From assembly GCA_963772595.1 (NCBI GenBank), contig CAVYXZ010000016.1:434001-498000 (forward strand): a stretch of DNA of 64,000 bases, given 5' to 3'. The number at the start of each line of letters is the position of its first letter. The stretch's first letter is position 1. Shown piece by piece: positions 45,918 to 55,740 of the stretch. A program made the translations under genes and the position numbers. Source of the stretch: CAVYXZ01 sp963772595 (lineage in GTDB: Bacteria; Chloroflexota; Anaerolineae; Aggregatilineales; Phototrophicaceae). The notes under the pieces were generated by a model. The model saw nothing but the letters and a program-made list of their open reading frames with translations. It did not search any database and was not told the DNA's origin.

Positions 45918-46975
45918 TTAAGTATGCAGTTGCGCCGAACCAATCTGCGAGGGTGGGGCCATGCGTAATTGTGTGTATTTGTTGAAGTAGTTCAAGTGGT
46001 CATGGTCAACGAAGAAATCGAGTTTCTGTCCCAGCTTCTGCAGTAAAACTGTTCGCTGGCGGGCAGGCTGGAGATGACGTATTCAGCGCTGAACTTGGCT
46101 TCAACCGAGCCGTAAAGCAGCAGCCTGGCCCCCAGATATTCTACGCGCTCAATGGTAAAGGGCAGGATCAGTCCGTCATCCGGCGATGTGCCCGGCGGGC
46201 AGGGGCGGAAGTCCTCAGCGCGGAAGCCGATGATATAGCTGGCGGCCTCGATCAGGTTCATGGGCGGCGAGCCGAGAAAGCTGGCGACAAAGGTATCGGC
46301 GGGGCGATTGTAGAGGGTCTGCGGGTTGCCCACCTGCCGGATCTTGCCCTCCGACATCACGGCGATGCGGTCGCCCAGGCTCATCGCGTCCACCTGGTCG
46401 TGAGTCACAAACAGAGTCGTGACCGCCAGCTCGCGCTGGAACTGTTTCAACTCGGCGCGGGCGTGGCTGCGCAGGCTGACGTCCAGGTTCGACAAGGGTT
46501 CATCCAGCAGAAAGACCAGTGGTTCGCGGATCATAGCACGTGCGAGCGCGACTCGCTGGCGTTCACCACCGGAGAGCTGCTGAGGCTTGCGGTCGAGGTA
46601 CTGGTCGATGCGGAACAGGCGGGCCGTGTTCACAACGCGCTCCTCGACCACCTGCGGCGACAAATGCTCGTTATGCAGCGGAAAAGCGATATTGTTCCGC
46701 ACAGACAGATGCGGGTAGAGGGCGTAACTCTGGAAGACCATTGAAATCCGGCGCTGGTTGGGCGGGACACCGTTGACCAACTTGTCGTTGATGCGAATGG
46801 TGCCAATGTCGGGATGATCCAGCCCGGCGATCATCCGCAGCAAGGTAGTCTTGCCGGAGCCGGAGGGTCCGACCAGGACCAGGAACTCGCCATCGCGGAT
46901 CGACAACGACACATTCTCGACCGCACAGACTTCGCCATAATACTTCGTCAGTTCCAGTGTCTCGACTGCTGCCAT
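45918..46975 (-). CDS. ABC transporter ATPase of the MalK/UgpC sugar-import family, C-terminal frame breaks
   Basis: The N-terminal NBD is intact: Walker A GPSGSGKTT, Q-loop FQSYALYPHLSV, signature LSGGERQRVALARA, Walker B VFLLDEPLSNLD, H-loop FVTHDQVDAMS. The C-terminal OB-type regulatory domain of the MalK family follows (GSPPMNLIEA, IIGFRAEDFRP). The open frame ends at 45992, but two single-base insertions (near 46,045 and 46,010) restore a better ending, FTAEAGTETRF then FVDHDHLNYFNKYTQLRM, with stop at 45918. No cognate permease or binding protein is adjacent, so it may be an MsiK-like ATPase shared by several importers. Confidence 0.87.
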
Positions 46976-46997
46976 GGGTCATCAACCTTCAAGAGCC

Positions 46998-47011
46998 TAT
47001 CGCTAACGATA
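46998..47011. promoter_or_regulatory. Palindromic operator in front of the malK-type gene
   Basis: TATCG-CTAA-CGATA, a perfect 5+5 inverted repeat lying directly downstream of the predicted -10 box and 22 bases before the ATG. The position suits a repressor site, for example a LacI-type sugar regulator, but the regulator is not identified. Confidence 0.5.
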
Positions 47012-47012
47012 A

Positions 47013-47042
47013 AATCTAGCCTGTCCCGCCGCAGCGACACAA
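47013..47042 (-). promoter_or_regulatory. Probable promoter of the malK-type gene
   Basis: On the minus strand TTGTGT (47037-47042), 18 bases and TAGATT (47013-47018), next to the palindrome at 46998-47011. Confidence 0.4.
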
Positions 47043-47135
47043 GCTGAACAATCCGGTTCGCAGCATCTGTGCTGGAACCGATCTAAATATACCCTATCCT
47101 TGCCCTTCTCACGAGACAGGGTTGGTATGCTGCCC

Positions 47136-47815
47136 TCAGTTACTTGTGCGCTGCGGCAGATGCGGAACGATCCAGCCAATCAAGGCTTCTTCGGAACGGG
47201 TTTGCATCAGAATGCGGCCCGGACCAGTGATTTCGCAGACCAGACCTTCGCCGCCCAGAATGGTCGATTTCCAGGAGCCGACCTTGTTGACCTTGAAGTT
47301 CATCGACGCATCGAAGCCGACAATATGGCCGGTATCGACGGTATAGGTTTCGCCGGAGGCAAGCTGCCGTTCTTCAATCGCGCCGTAGCAGCCGATCAAG
47401 ACCTTGCCTCTGCCGCTTACCTTGAGCAGGATCAGCGAGCCGCTGCCGAAGAAACCTTCGCGATCCGCCCCAACTTGAATCAATGGTGACGTCATTTTCA
47501 CTGGCGACGAAGGCACCACTTTGCAGCAATAAGTCCGTGCCCGCGACTTCCAGCACGTCCATATCACCGGGTAGGGCAGGCGCGAGGGTGACTTCGCCGC
47601 CCTGGGCCGGGGCCGTCCAGGTGTTGACGAAGAAGCTCTCGCCGCCGACCATGCGCTTGAGTCCGCCGAAAGAGTCCGCCTTCAACCTTCGTATCGGTGG
47701 TGACTCCGGCACTGTAGCTGACCATCGCGCCCGGTTCAGCCCGGATTGCTTCGCCGCCGCTCAGGCTCGCAATCGCCAGGGAGTAAGCTGGCCTGTGCTT
47801 TATATCGACCTGCAT
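47136..47815 (-). CDS. AIM24/TIGR00266 family protein, two frame breaks
   Basis: Starts at ATG 47815 (MQVDIKHRPAYSLAIASL), with GGAGG 9 bases upstream. The family is recognised by IRAEPGAMVSYSAGVTTDTKVEG, then GGLKRMVGGESFFVNTWTAP and the later SGRGKVLIGCYGAIEER and DTGHIVGFDASMNFKV. Two single-base insertions, near 47,680 and 47,480, put these in three frames; the length 3n+2 agrees. About 226 residues of beta-rich fold (tryptophan RNA-binding attenuator-like). The cellular role of bacterial AIM24 proteins is not known. It is divergent from the tetR-men operon. Confidence 0.82.
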
Positions 47816-47885
47816 TGTGCATTCCCTCCAACTATGCTTTCTATCATTATACCGGCAGCCCAACTGCGCGCTCTAGTGACATACT

Positions 47886-47914
47886 TCACAAGCTTGGCCT
47901 TGTGTGCTATACTG
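47886..47914 (+). promoter_or_regulatory. Sigma-70-type promoter of the tetR-men operon
   Basis: TTCACA (47886-47891), 17 bases and TATACT (47909-47914). The predicted transcription start, near 47921, falls inside the palindrome at 47919-47932. Confidence 0.6.
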
Positions 47915-47918
47915 TAGA

Positions 47919-47932
47919 CTGACCAGTCGGTT
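47919..47932. promoter_or_regulatory. Candidate TetR operator
   Basis: ACTGACC-AGTCGGT: the half sites read ACTGACC and, on the other strand, ACCGACT, that is ACYGACY twice. It covers the transcription start of the TetR gene, the usual place for autorepression. Confidence 0.5.
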
Positions 47933-47937
47933 TGTAG

Positions 47938-48544
47938 ATGGGCACCCCTATGACGCAGTCGCCACGCGACCCGGACGGCACACGCGAACGCATTCTCGAC
48001 GCGGCGCTGGATAAATTCGCCAGCAAAGGCTACCACGACACGCGCATGGACGAGATTGTCGAGGAGTCCGGTACCTCCAAAGGCGCGATCTACTTTCATT
48101 TCCCCAATAAAGAACGCCTCTTTCTGGCGCTGGTGGACCAGTTCGCCGACCTGCTGGAACGCCGCGTTGTCGAAGCGATTACCCAGGAGGACGAGGGCAT
48201 CCGGCGGGTGCGGGCGGCCCTGCAAAGCTGCCTGGATACCTTTGGCAAGTATCGCCGCCCGGCCAAGCTGCTGCTGGTGCAGGCGGTCGGCCTGGGCACG
48301 CAGCTTCGAGAAGAAGCGGCTGGAGATCAACGACCGTTTTGCAGGCCTTATTCAGGAGTATCTGGACGAAGCGATTGCCGTCGGCGACATCGAGCCGGTC
48401 GATACCGAGGTCGTCTCCCATGCCTGGATGGGCGCGATCTACAGCGTCGTGATTCGCTGGGTCTATTCAGGCGAACCGGAGCCGCCGCGCATCATGGCGA
48501 CGCTGCTGCCGCTGCTGCTCAAGAGCGTTGGGTACACGGAGTAA
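47938..48544 (+). CDS. TetR-family transcriptional regulator, one frame break
   Basis: The N-terminal helix-turn-helix is clear: RERILDAALDKFASKGYHD, then MDEIVEESGTSKGAIYFHF and NKERLFLALVDQF. One extra base near 48,310 shifts the frame before FEKKRLEINDRFAGLIQEYL and the ligand-binding domain (SHAWMGAIYSVVIRWVYSGE). About 200 residues. ATG 47950 is an alternative start because 47938 leaves almost no leader after the predicted transcription start. Its stop is 5 bases before menF, so it probably controls the menaquinone operon as well as itself; the effector is unknown. Confidence 0.88.
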
Positions 48545-48549
48545 GCGCG

Positions 48550-49904
48550 ATGGATGGACAGTTGCTCAGTCTCAGCCAGCGCTGCGATGGCCTGAGCGGC
48601 GCGCCGTCTGCTGGCGCTTGCGCAAGGTCAGCCGCGTTTCTACTGGGAGAACGCCCGCGATGGCTATGCCCTGGCCGGTTTCGGCATCACGGCTGAATTG
48701 ATCGCCTGGGGGCAGGATCGCTTCGATTCGATTGACCGGCAGGCCCGGCGTCTGTTCGCCGGAGCACAGATTGAGACCTGTGACGAGCGGCTGGCCGGGC
48801 CGCGCCTCTTCGGCGGATTCGCCTTCCAGGACGATTTCGTGCCGGATAACACCTGGACCATCTATACCCCGGCCTACTTCGTGCTGCCACATTACCAGCT
48901 GGTCGAGACCGGTGGCGCAAGCTGGCTGAGCATCAACGTCCAGATTCCACGTGACGAGGACGCCGACGATCTGATTCCGGGCTTGCGCGAGGCACTGGCG
49001 GCGCGCTGCGAATCGCTGCTGGCGGCGGATCAGGCCGTCGATCTGAGTGTCCCGGACGTGGTGGACCACAATTACCCGATGTCTTATGCGGCCTGGACCG
49101 CGATGATCGAAAGCGCGACGGGACGCATTCGGGCGGGCGGCCTGCAAAAAGTGGTGCTGTCGCGCGTAGCGGAACTGCGTTTCGCGGCCAACGTGAACCT
49201 GAATGCAGCGCTTGATCGGCTGGCGGTGCAGTACCCGGATTGCTACCGCTTCCTCTTCGAACCGCGTTCGCAGCACGCCTTCTTTGGCGCGACGCCGGAA
49301 CTGCTGGCGCAGGTGCAGGGTCGTGACCTGAAAACGATGGCGCTGGCCGGAACGATCCGTCGCGGGCAGACGGAGGCCGAAGACGCAGCCTACGCGCAGC
49401 AGATACTGAACGATCCCAAAGAGCGCCACGAACATGCGGTGGTGGCCGATACGCTGCGCCAGCGCCTGCTGAGCATGACGGACCGAGCTCGACATGGCGG
49501 ATGCGCCGGGAATCCTGACGCTGAGCAATGTGCATCACCTGTGTACGCCGGTCAGGGCACGCCTGCGCGAGGTGAGCGGGGTGCTGCCGGTGATCGCCAA
49601 ACTGCATCCAACGCCTGCGCTGGGCGGTCAGCCGCGAGACGCGGCGCTCGACTTCATCCGGCAGGCGGAGCCGGTGCCGCGCGGCTGGTATGCTGCGCCG
49701 ATGGGCTGGATCGATTCGAAGCTGGACGGTACATTCGGCGTGGGCATTCGCTCGGCCGTGAGTCAGGATAAGCGCGTCTGGCTCTATGCCGGGGTGGGAA
49801 TAGTCGCGGCCAGTCAGCCGCAGCGTGAATGGGACGAGACAGCGCTCAAGTTCCGGCCCATGTTGGACGCACTGGGTGTCGCTGATGTCCAGGTAGTGAA
49901 ATAA
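48550..49904 (+). CDS. menF: Isochorismate synthase, two frame breaks
   Basis: About 450 residues. The first 15 codons from ATG 48550 are followed by one extra base near 48,597 (GLSGA, then RRLLALAQGQPRFYWENA). The chorismate-binding domain shows GGLQKVVLSRVAELRF, FFGATPELLAQVQG, TMALAGTIRRGQTEAED, KERHEHAVVADTL and, after a second insertion near 49,487, HHLCTPVRARL, LHPTPALGGQPR and RGWYAAPMGWIDS. It turns chorismate into isochorismate, the first step of menaquinone synthesis. The men order that follows makes MenF more likely than a siderophore enzyme. Confidence 0.92.
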
Positions 49905-49958
49905 TGTTCGTAATAGTTCCTGTTATCCCCTGTTTATCAGGAGTGCTGAGGGCCGAAA

Positions 49959-51752
49959 ATGGCGAATCGTAATACGCTCTGGGCCAACATTTTCGTGGAT
50001 GAACTGTCGCGGGCTGGGCTGCAAGCGGTCTGCATCGCGCCGGGGTCGCGTTCGACGCCGCTGACGCTGGCCTTCGCCCAACACGGCGGCATCAAGATTT
50101 ACACGCATCTGGACGAACGCAGCGCCGGGTTCTTCGCGCTGGGGCTGGCGCTGGCAAGTGATGCCCCGGTGGCGCTGTTGTGTACCTCCGGCACGGCGGC
50201 GGCCAACTTCTTCCCGGCCATCATCGAGGCGCACATGTCGCGTGTGCCGCTGATCGTCATCACGGCGGACCGTCCGCCCGAACTGCGCCACAGCGGCGCG
50301 AACCAGACCATCGACCAGGTCAAGATGTACGGCGATCAGGTGTTGTGGTCGGTCGATGTCGGCCTGCCCGAAGCCAACCCGCCTGCGATTGCCATCCGCA
50401 ACCTGCGCACCCTGGCGGCGCGGGCCTATGCCAAAGCCAACGGCATCCGCAAAGGCGTGGTGCATATCAACATGCCTTTCCGCAAGCCGCTGGAACCGGT
50501 GGATGTTGAGGGCGATGCGGTAGAGGTTCCGGCAGGGGCAGAGGCGCGAGGACATGGCGTTCATTCAGAATAACTTCGTCAAAGCCAATGATGGTCAAAA
50601 GATGAAGATATGCGATTGGTTTATGATGGCCTGCTTCGATCTGAGAATGGGCTGATTATTTGTGGTATTCGGTCGCCAAAAGGGCTTCTTACTGGCTAGT
50701 TTCATCAAACGCTTTTGCACTTGACTTATATAATCAGATATCCCGTTGCTGCTGGATGCCTTGTCAGGTTCCCGCTTTGGTTTACGCAGAAAAGACTGAG
50801 AACAAAGTGTCATCGGCAGCATATGATACTTTCTTGAGCAACTCGCAGGAGCTATTGCCCCCGCCGGAAGTAGTAATAAGATTTGGCGATGTTCCGCTCT
50901 CGAAGGGACTTAATGACTTATCTGAACTCAATCAAGCCCAAGTATTTCGTACAAATTTCCAGGATGGCGAATGGACCGATGATATCACCATATCACTCAT
51001 TTTGTTCAAGCTGATGCAGAACTGCGAATAGTGCTCCAGCTTAAACATGATGCTAAGATGCGTGATAGTTCGCATCTTTTTGATACTTGGCAGCATCTTG
51101 AGAAGGAAACATGGAATGATTCTTGATCACGATTTGATCACTGGAGCATATTTCGACGGCGCGGCGGTCTATGATGTGGTCGATCTGATTCCGCCGGAAT
51201 CAACACTGTTTGTCGGGAACAGCCTGCCGGTGCGCCTGCTGGACCAGTTCGGCAAGCCGCAGAGACAAGCGCCTCTACGTCTACGCCAACCGGGGGGCCA
51301 GCGGCATCGACGGCAATATCTCGACGGCGCTGGGGACCGGCGCGGCCCGACCGGATCAGCCGCTGGTGGCGATTGTGGGCGACATTACCTTTTATCACGA
51401 CATGAACGGCCTGCTGGCGGTGCATCGCAACGGCATCCCGGTGACGATTGTGCTGCTGAACAACAACGGCGGCGGCATCTTCCACCGGCTGCCGATCAGG
51501 AATTTTGAGCCGGAGTTCACCGATTTGTTCGTCATGCCGCATGGCCTGGAATACGAGCACGCGGCCAAATGTATGGCCTGGAATACGTCCGCGCCGATGA
51601 CCGCGAGAGCTTCCGGCAGGCATTCAGCGAGAGCGTGAATGGTCGGCTTGTCGCGCATCATCGAAGTACGGACCGACGCCGAGCATGATTTGCAGCGGCG
51701 GCAGGAAATTATGGACGCGGTGCGGCAGCGCATCGCCGAGTTGGATTTGTAA
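49959..51752 (+). CDS. menD: SEPHCHC synthase (MenD), multiple frame breaks and an AT-rich central patch
   Basis: Thiamine-diphosphate enzyme joining isochorismate and 2-oxoglutarate. The N-terminal 190 residues are clean: APGSRSTPLTLAFAQ, LDERSAGFFALGLA, LCTSGTAAANFFPAI, ADRPPELRHSGANQTIDQV. From about 50,575 to 51,150 the DNA turns AT-rich and the frame changes repeatedly, but MenD text can still be followed: ENGLIICGIRSPKG, LLLDALSGSRFG, YDTFLSNSQELLPPPEVVIR, FDGAAVYDV. Normal composition then returns with TLFVGNSLPVRLLDQF, GDITFYHDMNGLLAV and NNNGGGIFHRLP, the ThDP-binding region, with three more shifts (near 51,270, 51,570 and 51,650) before TAA at 51750. Confidence 0.9.
50575..51150 (+). 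other. AT-rich, frame-broken patch inside menD
   Basis: Counted lines here have 40-45% GC (24/60 at 50581, 25/60 at 50701, 27/60 at 50881), against 41/60 at 50101 in the same gene. Codons are AT-ending (gta, gta, ata, aga), yet the products match the central MenD domain in correct order. Frame changes occur about every 60-150 bases, and in-frame stops are frequent. It looks like homologous sequence from a lower-GC relative. Confidence 0.7.
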
Positions 51753-51763
51753 AGGAGCAGAGC

Positions 51764-52651
51764 ATGGTAACGACCCGCGAAGAACAGGCGCAGATTTCAA
51801 CAGCGGACCTGATGGCCCTGGCCGATTGGCAGGAAGTGAAGCCCTACGAGGACATTACCTACCATAAGGCCGAGGGGATCGCCCGCATCGCCTTTGATCG
51901 CCCGGAGGTGCGCAACGCCTTCCGTCCCAAGACGATTGACGAGATGACCGAAGCCTTGCTGGACGCCTGGCAGGACAGCAGCGTCGGCGTGATGTGGATC
52001 ACGGCCAACGGTCCCAGCCCGAAAGACGGCGTCTGGTCCTTCTGCGCGGGCGGCGACCAGAAAGTGCGCGGCGAGGCGGGTTACGTGGACGATCACGGCG
52101 TGGCGCGGCTGAATGTGCTGCAATTGCAGCGCTACATCCGCAACATCCCCAAGCCGGTGATCGCGGTGGTGCCGGGTTATGCCATCGGCGGCGGGCACGT
52201 GCTGCACGTCATCTGCGACCTGACGATTTCCAGCGACAATGCCATCTACGGCCAGACCGGGCCGATTGTCGGCAGCTTCGATGCTGGATTCGGTTCCGCC
52301 TATCTCGCGTCCCACATCGGCCAGAAGAAGGCACGCGAAATCTGGTTCCTCTGCCGCCAGTACAGCGCTGAGCAGGCTGAGGAGATGGGCATGGTCAACA
52401 CGGTGGTGCCGCTGAAGGACCTCGAAAGCGAGGCGCTGCAATGGTCGCGCGAGATTCTGAGCAAGTCACCGATTGCGCTGCGCTTCATCAAGGCCGGGCT
52501 GAACGCCGAACTGGATGGTCAGGCCGGGGTGCAGGTGCTGGCCGGGGACGCGACCATGCTCTTCTACATGACCGAAGAGGGCAGCGAGGGCAAGAACGCC
52601 TTCATCGAGAAGCGCAAGCCGGACTTCAGCAAGTTCCCGCGCAGGCCCTGA
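51764..52651 (+). CDS. menB: 1,4-Dihydroxy-2-naphthoyl-CoA synthase
   Basis: 295 intact residues with AAGGAG 7 bases before ATG. Crotonase fold with the MenB-specific segments IAFDRPEVRNAFRPKTIDEM, SFCAGGDQKVRGEAGY, VAVVPGYAIGGGHVLHVICD, YGQTGPIVGSFDAGFGS and FIEKRKPDFSKFPR at the C-terminus. It cyclises O-succinylbenzoyl-CoA to the naphthoyl-CoA. It is the one men gene here, besides menH, without a frame break, and its GC is normal although it lies between the two AT-rich patches. Confidence 0.96.
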   Translation: MVTTREEQAQISTADLMALADWQEVKPYEDITYHKAEGIARIAFDRPEVRNAFRPKTIDEMTEALLDAWQDSSVGVMWITANGPSPKDGVWSFCAGGDQKVRGEAGYVDDHGVARLNVLQLQRYIRNIPKPVIAVVPGYAIGGGHVLHVICDLTISSDNAIYGQTGPIVGSFDAGFGSAYLASHIGQKKAREIWFLCRQYSAEQAEEMGMVNTVVPLKDLESEALQWSREILSKSPIALRFIKAGLNAELDGQAGVQVLAGDATMLFYMTEEGSEGKNAFIEKRKPDFSKFPRRP

Positions 52652-52654
52652 GCC

Positions 52655-54166
52655 ATGCAGGACTGGGTTGTCGCGCGCGAACCGAATGCCACGCCCAATA
52701 AAACGGCATTTGTTTGCAATGGCGAGCAGATGTCGTTTTACGATTTCAACCTGTTTGTGCAGGAAACCTATGCATCTTAATACAGAACACGGGCGTTGCT
52801 TCAAGCATGGTGAGACTGTTGCGGTCTCTGATGTCAAATACCTTGCGCCATGTGGCGACCATCTTTGCGCTTATGCAGATGCGAGCCGATCTATCGTGCC
52901 GCTGAATACGCGGCTCACCACGGACGAAATGAAATGGCAGCTTGTTAACACCGGCTGCCGTAGATCTCCTATGCTCTAAGGAGACCGAAGCGCAGGCCGC
53001 TTGTCTGGCAGGCGGTGGGCTGCACATTCTGTCATTCGATGAATCCTCACAAGCGGAAGTCGAGGCCTTGCAGAGGATTAGCCCTAATATGTACTTTGAA
53101 GAAGCATTCGTAGGCCCGTCGATCTTGACGTGCCTCTAGCGATCATCCATACGTCAGGTACGAGCGGCCAGCCCAAAGGCGCGGTGCTCACCTACGGCAA
53201 CTTCTTCTACAGCGCGATGGCCTCGGCCTATCGCCTGGGACATCAGCCGAATGACCGCTGGCTGTGTGTGCTGCCGCTGTATCACGTGGGCGGCTTGAGC
53301 ATCCTGATGCGGGCGGTGCTGTACGGGATCACGGTCGATTTGCACCAACGCTTCGATCTGGACGCGGTCAATGCCGCGCTGGATACGGAGCCGATCACGA
53401 TGATCTCGCTGGTGCCGACGATGCTCTACCGTTTGCTGGAGAGCCGGACACACTGGCCGGAGTCGCTGCGGCTGATTCTGCTGGGTGGGGCAGGGGCCTC
53501 GCCAGAATTGATCGAGCGCTGCCGGGCGCTGAATCTGCCGGTAGCGACGACCTACGGCCTGACCGAAGCGGCCTCTCAGGTGGCGACGGCGCTGCCGGAA
53601 GACGTCTATCGCAAGCCCGGCAGTGTGGGCAAGCCGCTGCTGTTCACGAAGCTTCGCATAGTCAACTCGGAGAATGAGACCGTAGAGCCCAAGCCAATAT
53701 GGCGAAATTGTCGTCAGTGGACCGACGATCATGCAGGGCTACTACGACAATCCCGAAGCCAGCCAGAAAACACTACACAGACGGCGAGCTTCACACGGGC
53801 GACATCGGCTATCTGGACGAGGATGGCGATCTCTTCGTCGTCCAGCGCCGCAGTGACCTGATCGTCAGCGGCGGCGAGAACGTCTACCCGGTCGAAGTCG
53901 AGCAGGTGCTCAGACAGCACCCAGACGTGCTCGATGCGGTGGTGGTTGGTGTGCCGGATGCGGAATGGGGGCAGATCGTCGCTGCTGCCGTGATCCTCAA
54001 ATCCGGCACAGCAGCCAATGAGGAAGCGCTCGACAGCTTCTGCCGGGACCATCTGGCCGGATACAAACTGCCACGCCGTTTCCGCTTTGTGGATCAGTTT
54101 CCGCAAACCGCCTCCGGCAAAGTTCAACGGCCAGCCATAGCCGACCTCTTTAAGGACGAGGCCTGA
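52655..54166 (+). CDS. menE: O-succinylbenzoate-CoA ligase (MenE), multiple frame breaks and an AT-rich 5' patch
   Basis: ANL-superfamily adenylating enzyme. It starts at ATG 52655 (MQDWVVAREPNATPNKTAF) and breaks at a TAA after 41 residues. Shifted frames continue the homology: VPLNTRLTTDEMKWQLVNTG is typical of MenE. From 53,130 the sequence is normal, with the AMP-binding loop IIHTSGTSGQPKGAV, GGAGASPELIERC, TYGLTEAASQVA, then after two extra bases (near 53,690 and 53,765) YGEIVVSGPTIMQGYYD, TGDIGYLDEDGDL and the ligase Lys in FPQTASGKVQRP. About 500 residues. It activates O-succinylbenzoate for MenB. No menC is seen. Confidence 0.9.
52690..53140 (+). other. Second AT-richer, frame-broken patch, inside menE
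   Basis: Between the first codons of menE and the AMP-binding loop the sequence has less GC than its surroundings and is broken into at least four frames, while keeping MenE-like text (GEQMSFYDFNLFVQET, IVPLNTRLTTDEMKWQL). This repeats what is seen in menD, with intact, GC-rich menB between the two patches. Confidence 0.6.
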
Positions 54167-54981
54167 TGCCCTTCACAGAGATTCACCGCGCGCGCTATCA
54201 CTATCTCGCGGCAGGCCAGGGGACACCGCTGCTGCTCCTGCATGGATTCACCGGGTCGAGCGAGAACTGGACGCCGCATCTGCCTGCTTTCTCCGAACAT
54301 TTCCACACCATCGCAGTCGATATTCTAGGGCATGGACAGACCGCCGTTCCGCTGGACGTTGGCCGCTATGCGATGGCCGATGCTGCCGCTGATCTTATCG
54401 ACCTACTTAACCAGTTGGGCACGGAACCCGCGCATTTGCTCGGGTACTCAATGGGCGGCAGGCTGGCGCTGTTTATGGCGCTGCGTTACCCGGCGCGCTT
54501 CCGCTCACTGATACTGGAGAGCGCCTCACCTGGGCTGGAAAGCGTATCTGAACGGCGGTCGCGCGTGGATCATGACCAGGCACTGGCTGAGCATATCGAA
54601 CTGGACGGCATCGAAGCCTTTGTCAGGTACTGGGAAGCGCTGCCGTTATTCTGGTCACAGCACAAGCTGGATCACGCTGAACAGGCTCGTTTACACGCGC
54701 AGCGGCTGCGAAACAACTCGCAGGGACTTGCCAACAGTTTGCGCGGCATGGGGACAGGCGCGCAGCCCTCGCTCTGGGATAAGCTTGCACAGTTGGACCT
54801 GCCGGTTATGCTGCTCACCGGTGCGCTGGACGAGAAATTCACGGCGATTAGCGCGCGCATGGCCGAAGCGATTCCAAATGCCACACGAGTCAGCATCCCA
54901 GATGTAGGGCATACGGTTCACCTGGAAGCGCCGGAGACCTTCCGCAGACAGGTGCTCGAATTCCTGAGCGCTACGTCTTAA
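54166..54981 (+). CDS. menH: SHCHC synthase / alpha-beta hydrolase of menaquinone synthesis
   Basis: 271 residues. Alpha/beta hydrolase with LLLLHGFTGSSENW (oxyanion region), the nucleophile elbow GYSMGGRLAL, Asp in TGALDEKF and His in VGHTVHLEAP. Its ATG shares a base with the TGA of menE (TGATG), so the two are translationally coupled. MenH removes pyruvate from the MenD product. Assignment rests on the fold plus position; other hydrolase activities are possible but unlikely here. It converges with the TauE gene, overlapping it by 11 bases. Confidence 0.9.
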   Translation: MPFTEIHRARYHYLAAGQGTPLLLLHGFTGSSENWTPHLPAFSEHFHTIAVDILGHGQTAVPLDVGRYAMADAAADLIDLLNQLGTEPAHLLGYSMGGRLALFMALRYPARFRSLILESASPGLESVSERRSRVDHDQALAEHIELDGIEAFVRYWEALPLFWSQHKLDHAEQARLHAQRLRNNSQGLANSLRGMGTGAQPSLWDKLAQLDLPVMLLTGALDEKFTAISARMAEAIPNATRVSIPDVGHTVHLEAPETFRRQVLEFLSATS

Positions 54982-55705
54982 AAATCAGCAGCAAACTGGC
55001 CGCCAACACAAGCACAATCATCGCCCGCTCAAACCACAGGCGGTTGATTTTGCCGATGGCCCAGCGCCCGATCCACACGCCAACCGGAATCAGCGGCACG
55101 GCCCAGGCCACGCTTAGCAAAATCTGGGTGTCGATGATGTTGTTCTGGAAGAACAAAGGCAGCTTCACCAGATTAACGATGGCGAAGAACAGCGTCATTG
55201 TCCCGACGTAAGCCAGTGGCTCGAGCTTTTGCAACAGCAGAAAGGCGCTCATCGGTGGACCGCCAACGTTGGCAATGGCCGATGTAACGCCTGTCGTGAA
55301 ACCGGCCAGGTAGGCGTGCCAGGCACGCGGAGAATACGCCATCTGTTTGAGCAAATCGCTCAGAATTTTGTAGACGACTGCCACGATGGTCAACACGCCA
55401 AGAATGGGCCGTAAGATGGAATCGTCCAGGCTAACCAGCAGCCAGACGCCGACGCCAATGCCCACAACGGCGGCGGGCAGCAAGCGGCGCACCAGCTTCC
55501 AATCCCATTCACGCCAGTAGAAGCGCAAGGCGAACATGTCGCCAACGATCAGCAAGGGCAGCACAACGCCTGCTGCTTCGGGCACGGACAAGCCCTGACT
55601 GACCAGCAGAGGCAAAAGTACCGCGCCACCAATAGGTCCTGTGATCCCGCCTTTCACTAAGCCGACAAATATCCCAAGAAATACGATGACCAAGGGCGAA
55701 ACCAT
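54971..55705 (-). CDS. Sulfite exporter TauE/SafE family membrane protein
   Basis: 244 residues with about eight hydrophobic helices. Family hallmarks are FVGLVKGGITGPIGGAVLLP at the N-terminus and GFTTGVTSAIANVGGPPMSAFLL in the middle, the duplicated glycine/proline-rich half-motifs of TauE/SafE. It may export sulfite or organosulfonates, but the substrate range of the family is broad. It follows the NatAB-like ABC genes on the same strand with a 35-base gap, so it may belong to that unit. Confidence 0.85.
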   Translation of the reverse strand: MVSPLVIVFLGIFVGLVKGGITGPIGGAVLLPLLVSQGLSVPEAAGVVLPLLIVGDMFALRFYWREWDWKLVRRLLPAAVVGIGVGVWLLVSLDDSILRPILGVLTIVAVVYKILSDLLKQMAYSPRAWHAYLAGFTTGVTSAIANVGGPPMSAFLLLQKLEPLAYVGTMTLFFAIVNLVKLPLFFQNNIIDTQILLSVAWAVPLIPVGVWIGRWAIGKINRLWFERAMIVLVLAASLLLIFKT

Positions 55706-55740
55706 GCAGAATCCTCAATGTGGGGTGTAAGTCGTGGCAG

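Noticed and set aside
50575..51150. AT-rich patch in menD as an inserted mobile element or toxin gene
   Set aside because: Reading all three frames gives successive MenD segments in the right order, with no terminal repeats, transposase or duplicated target.
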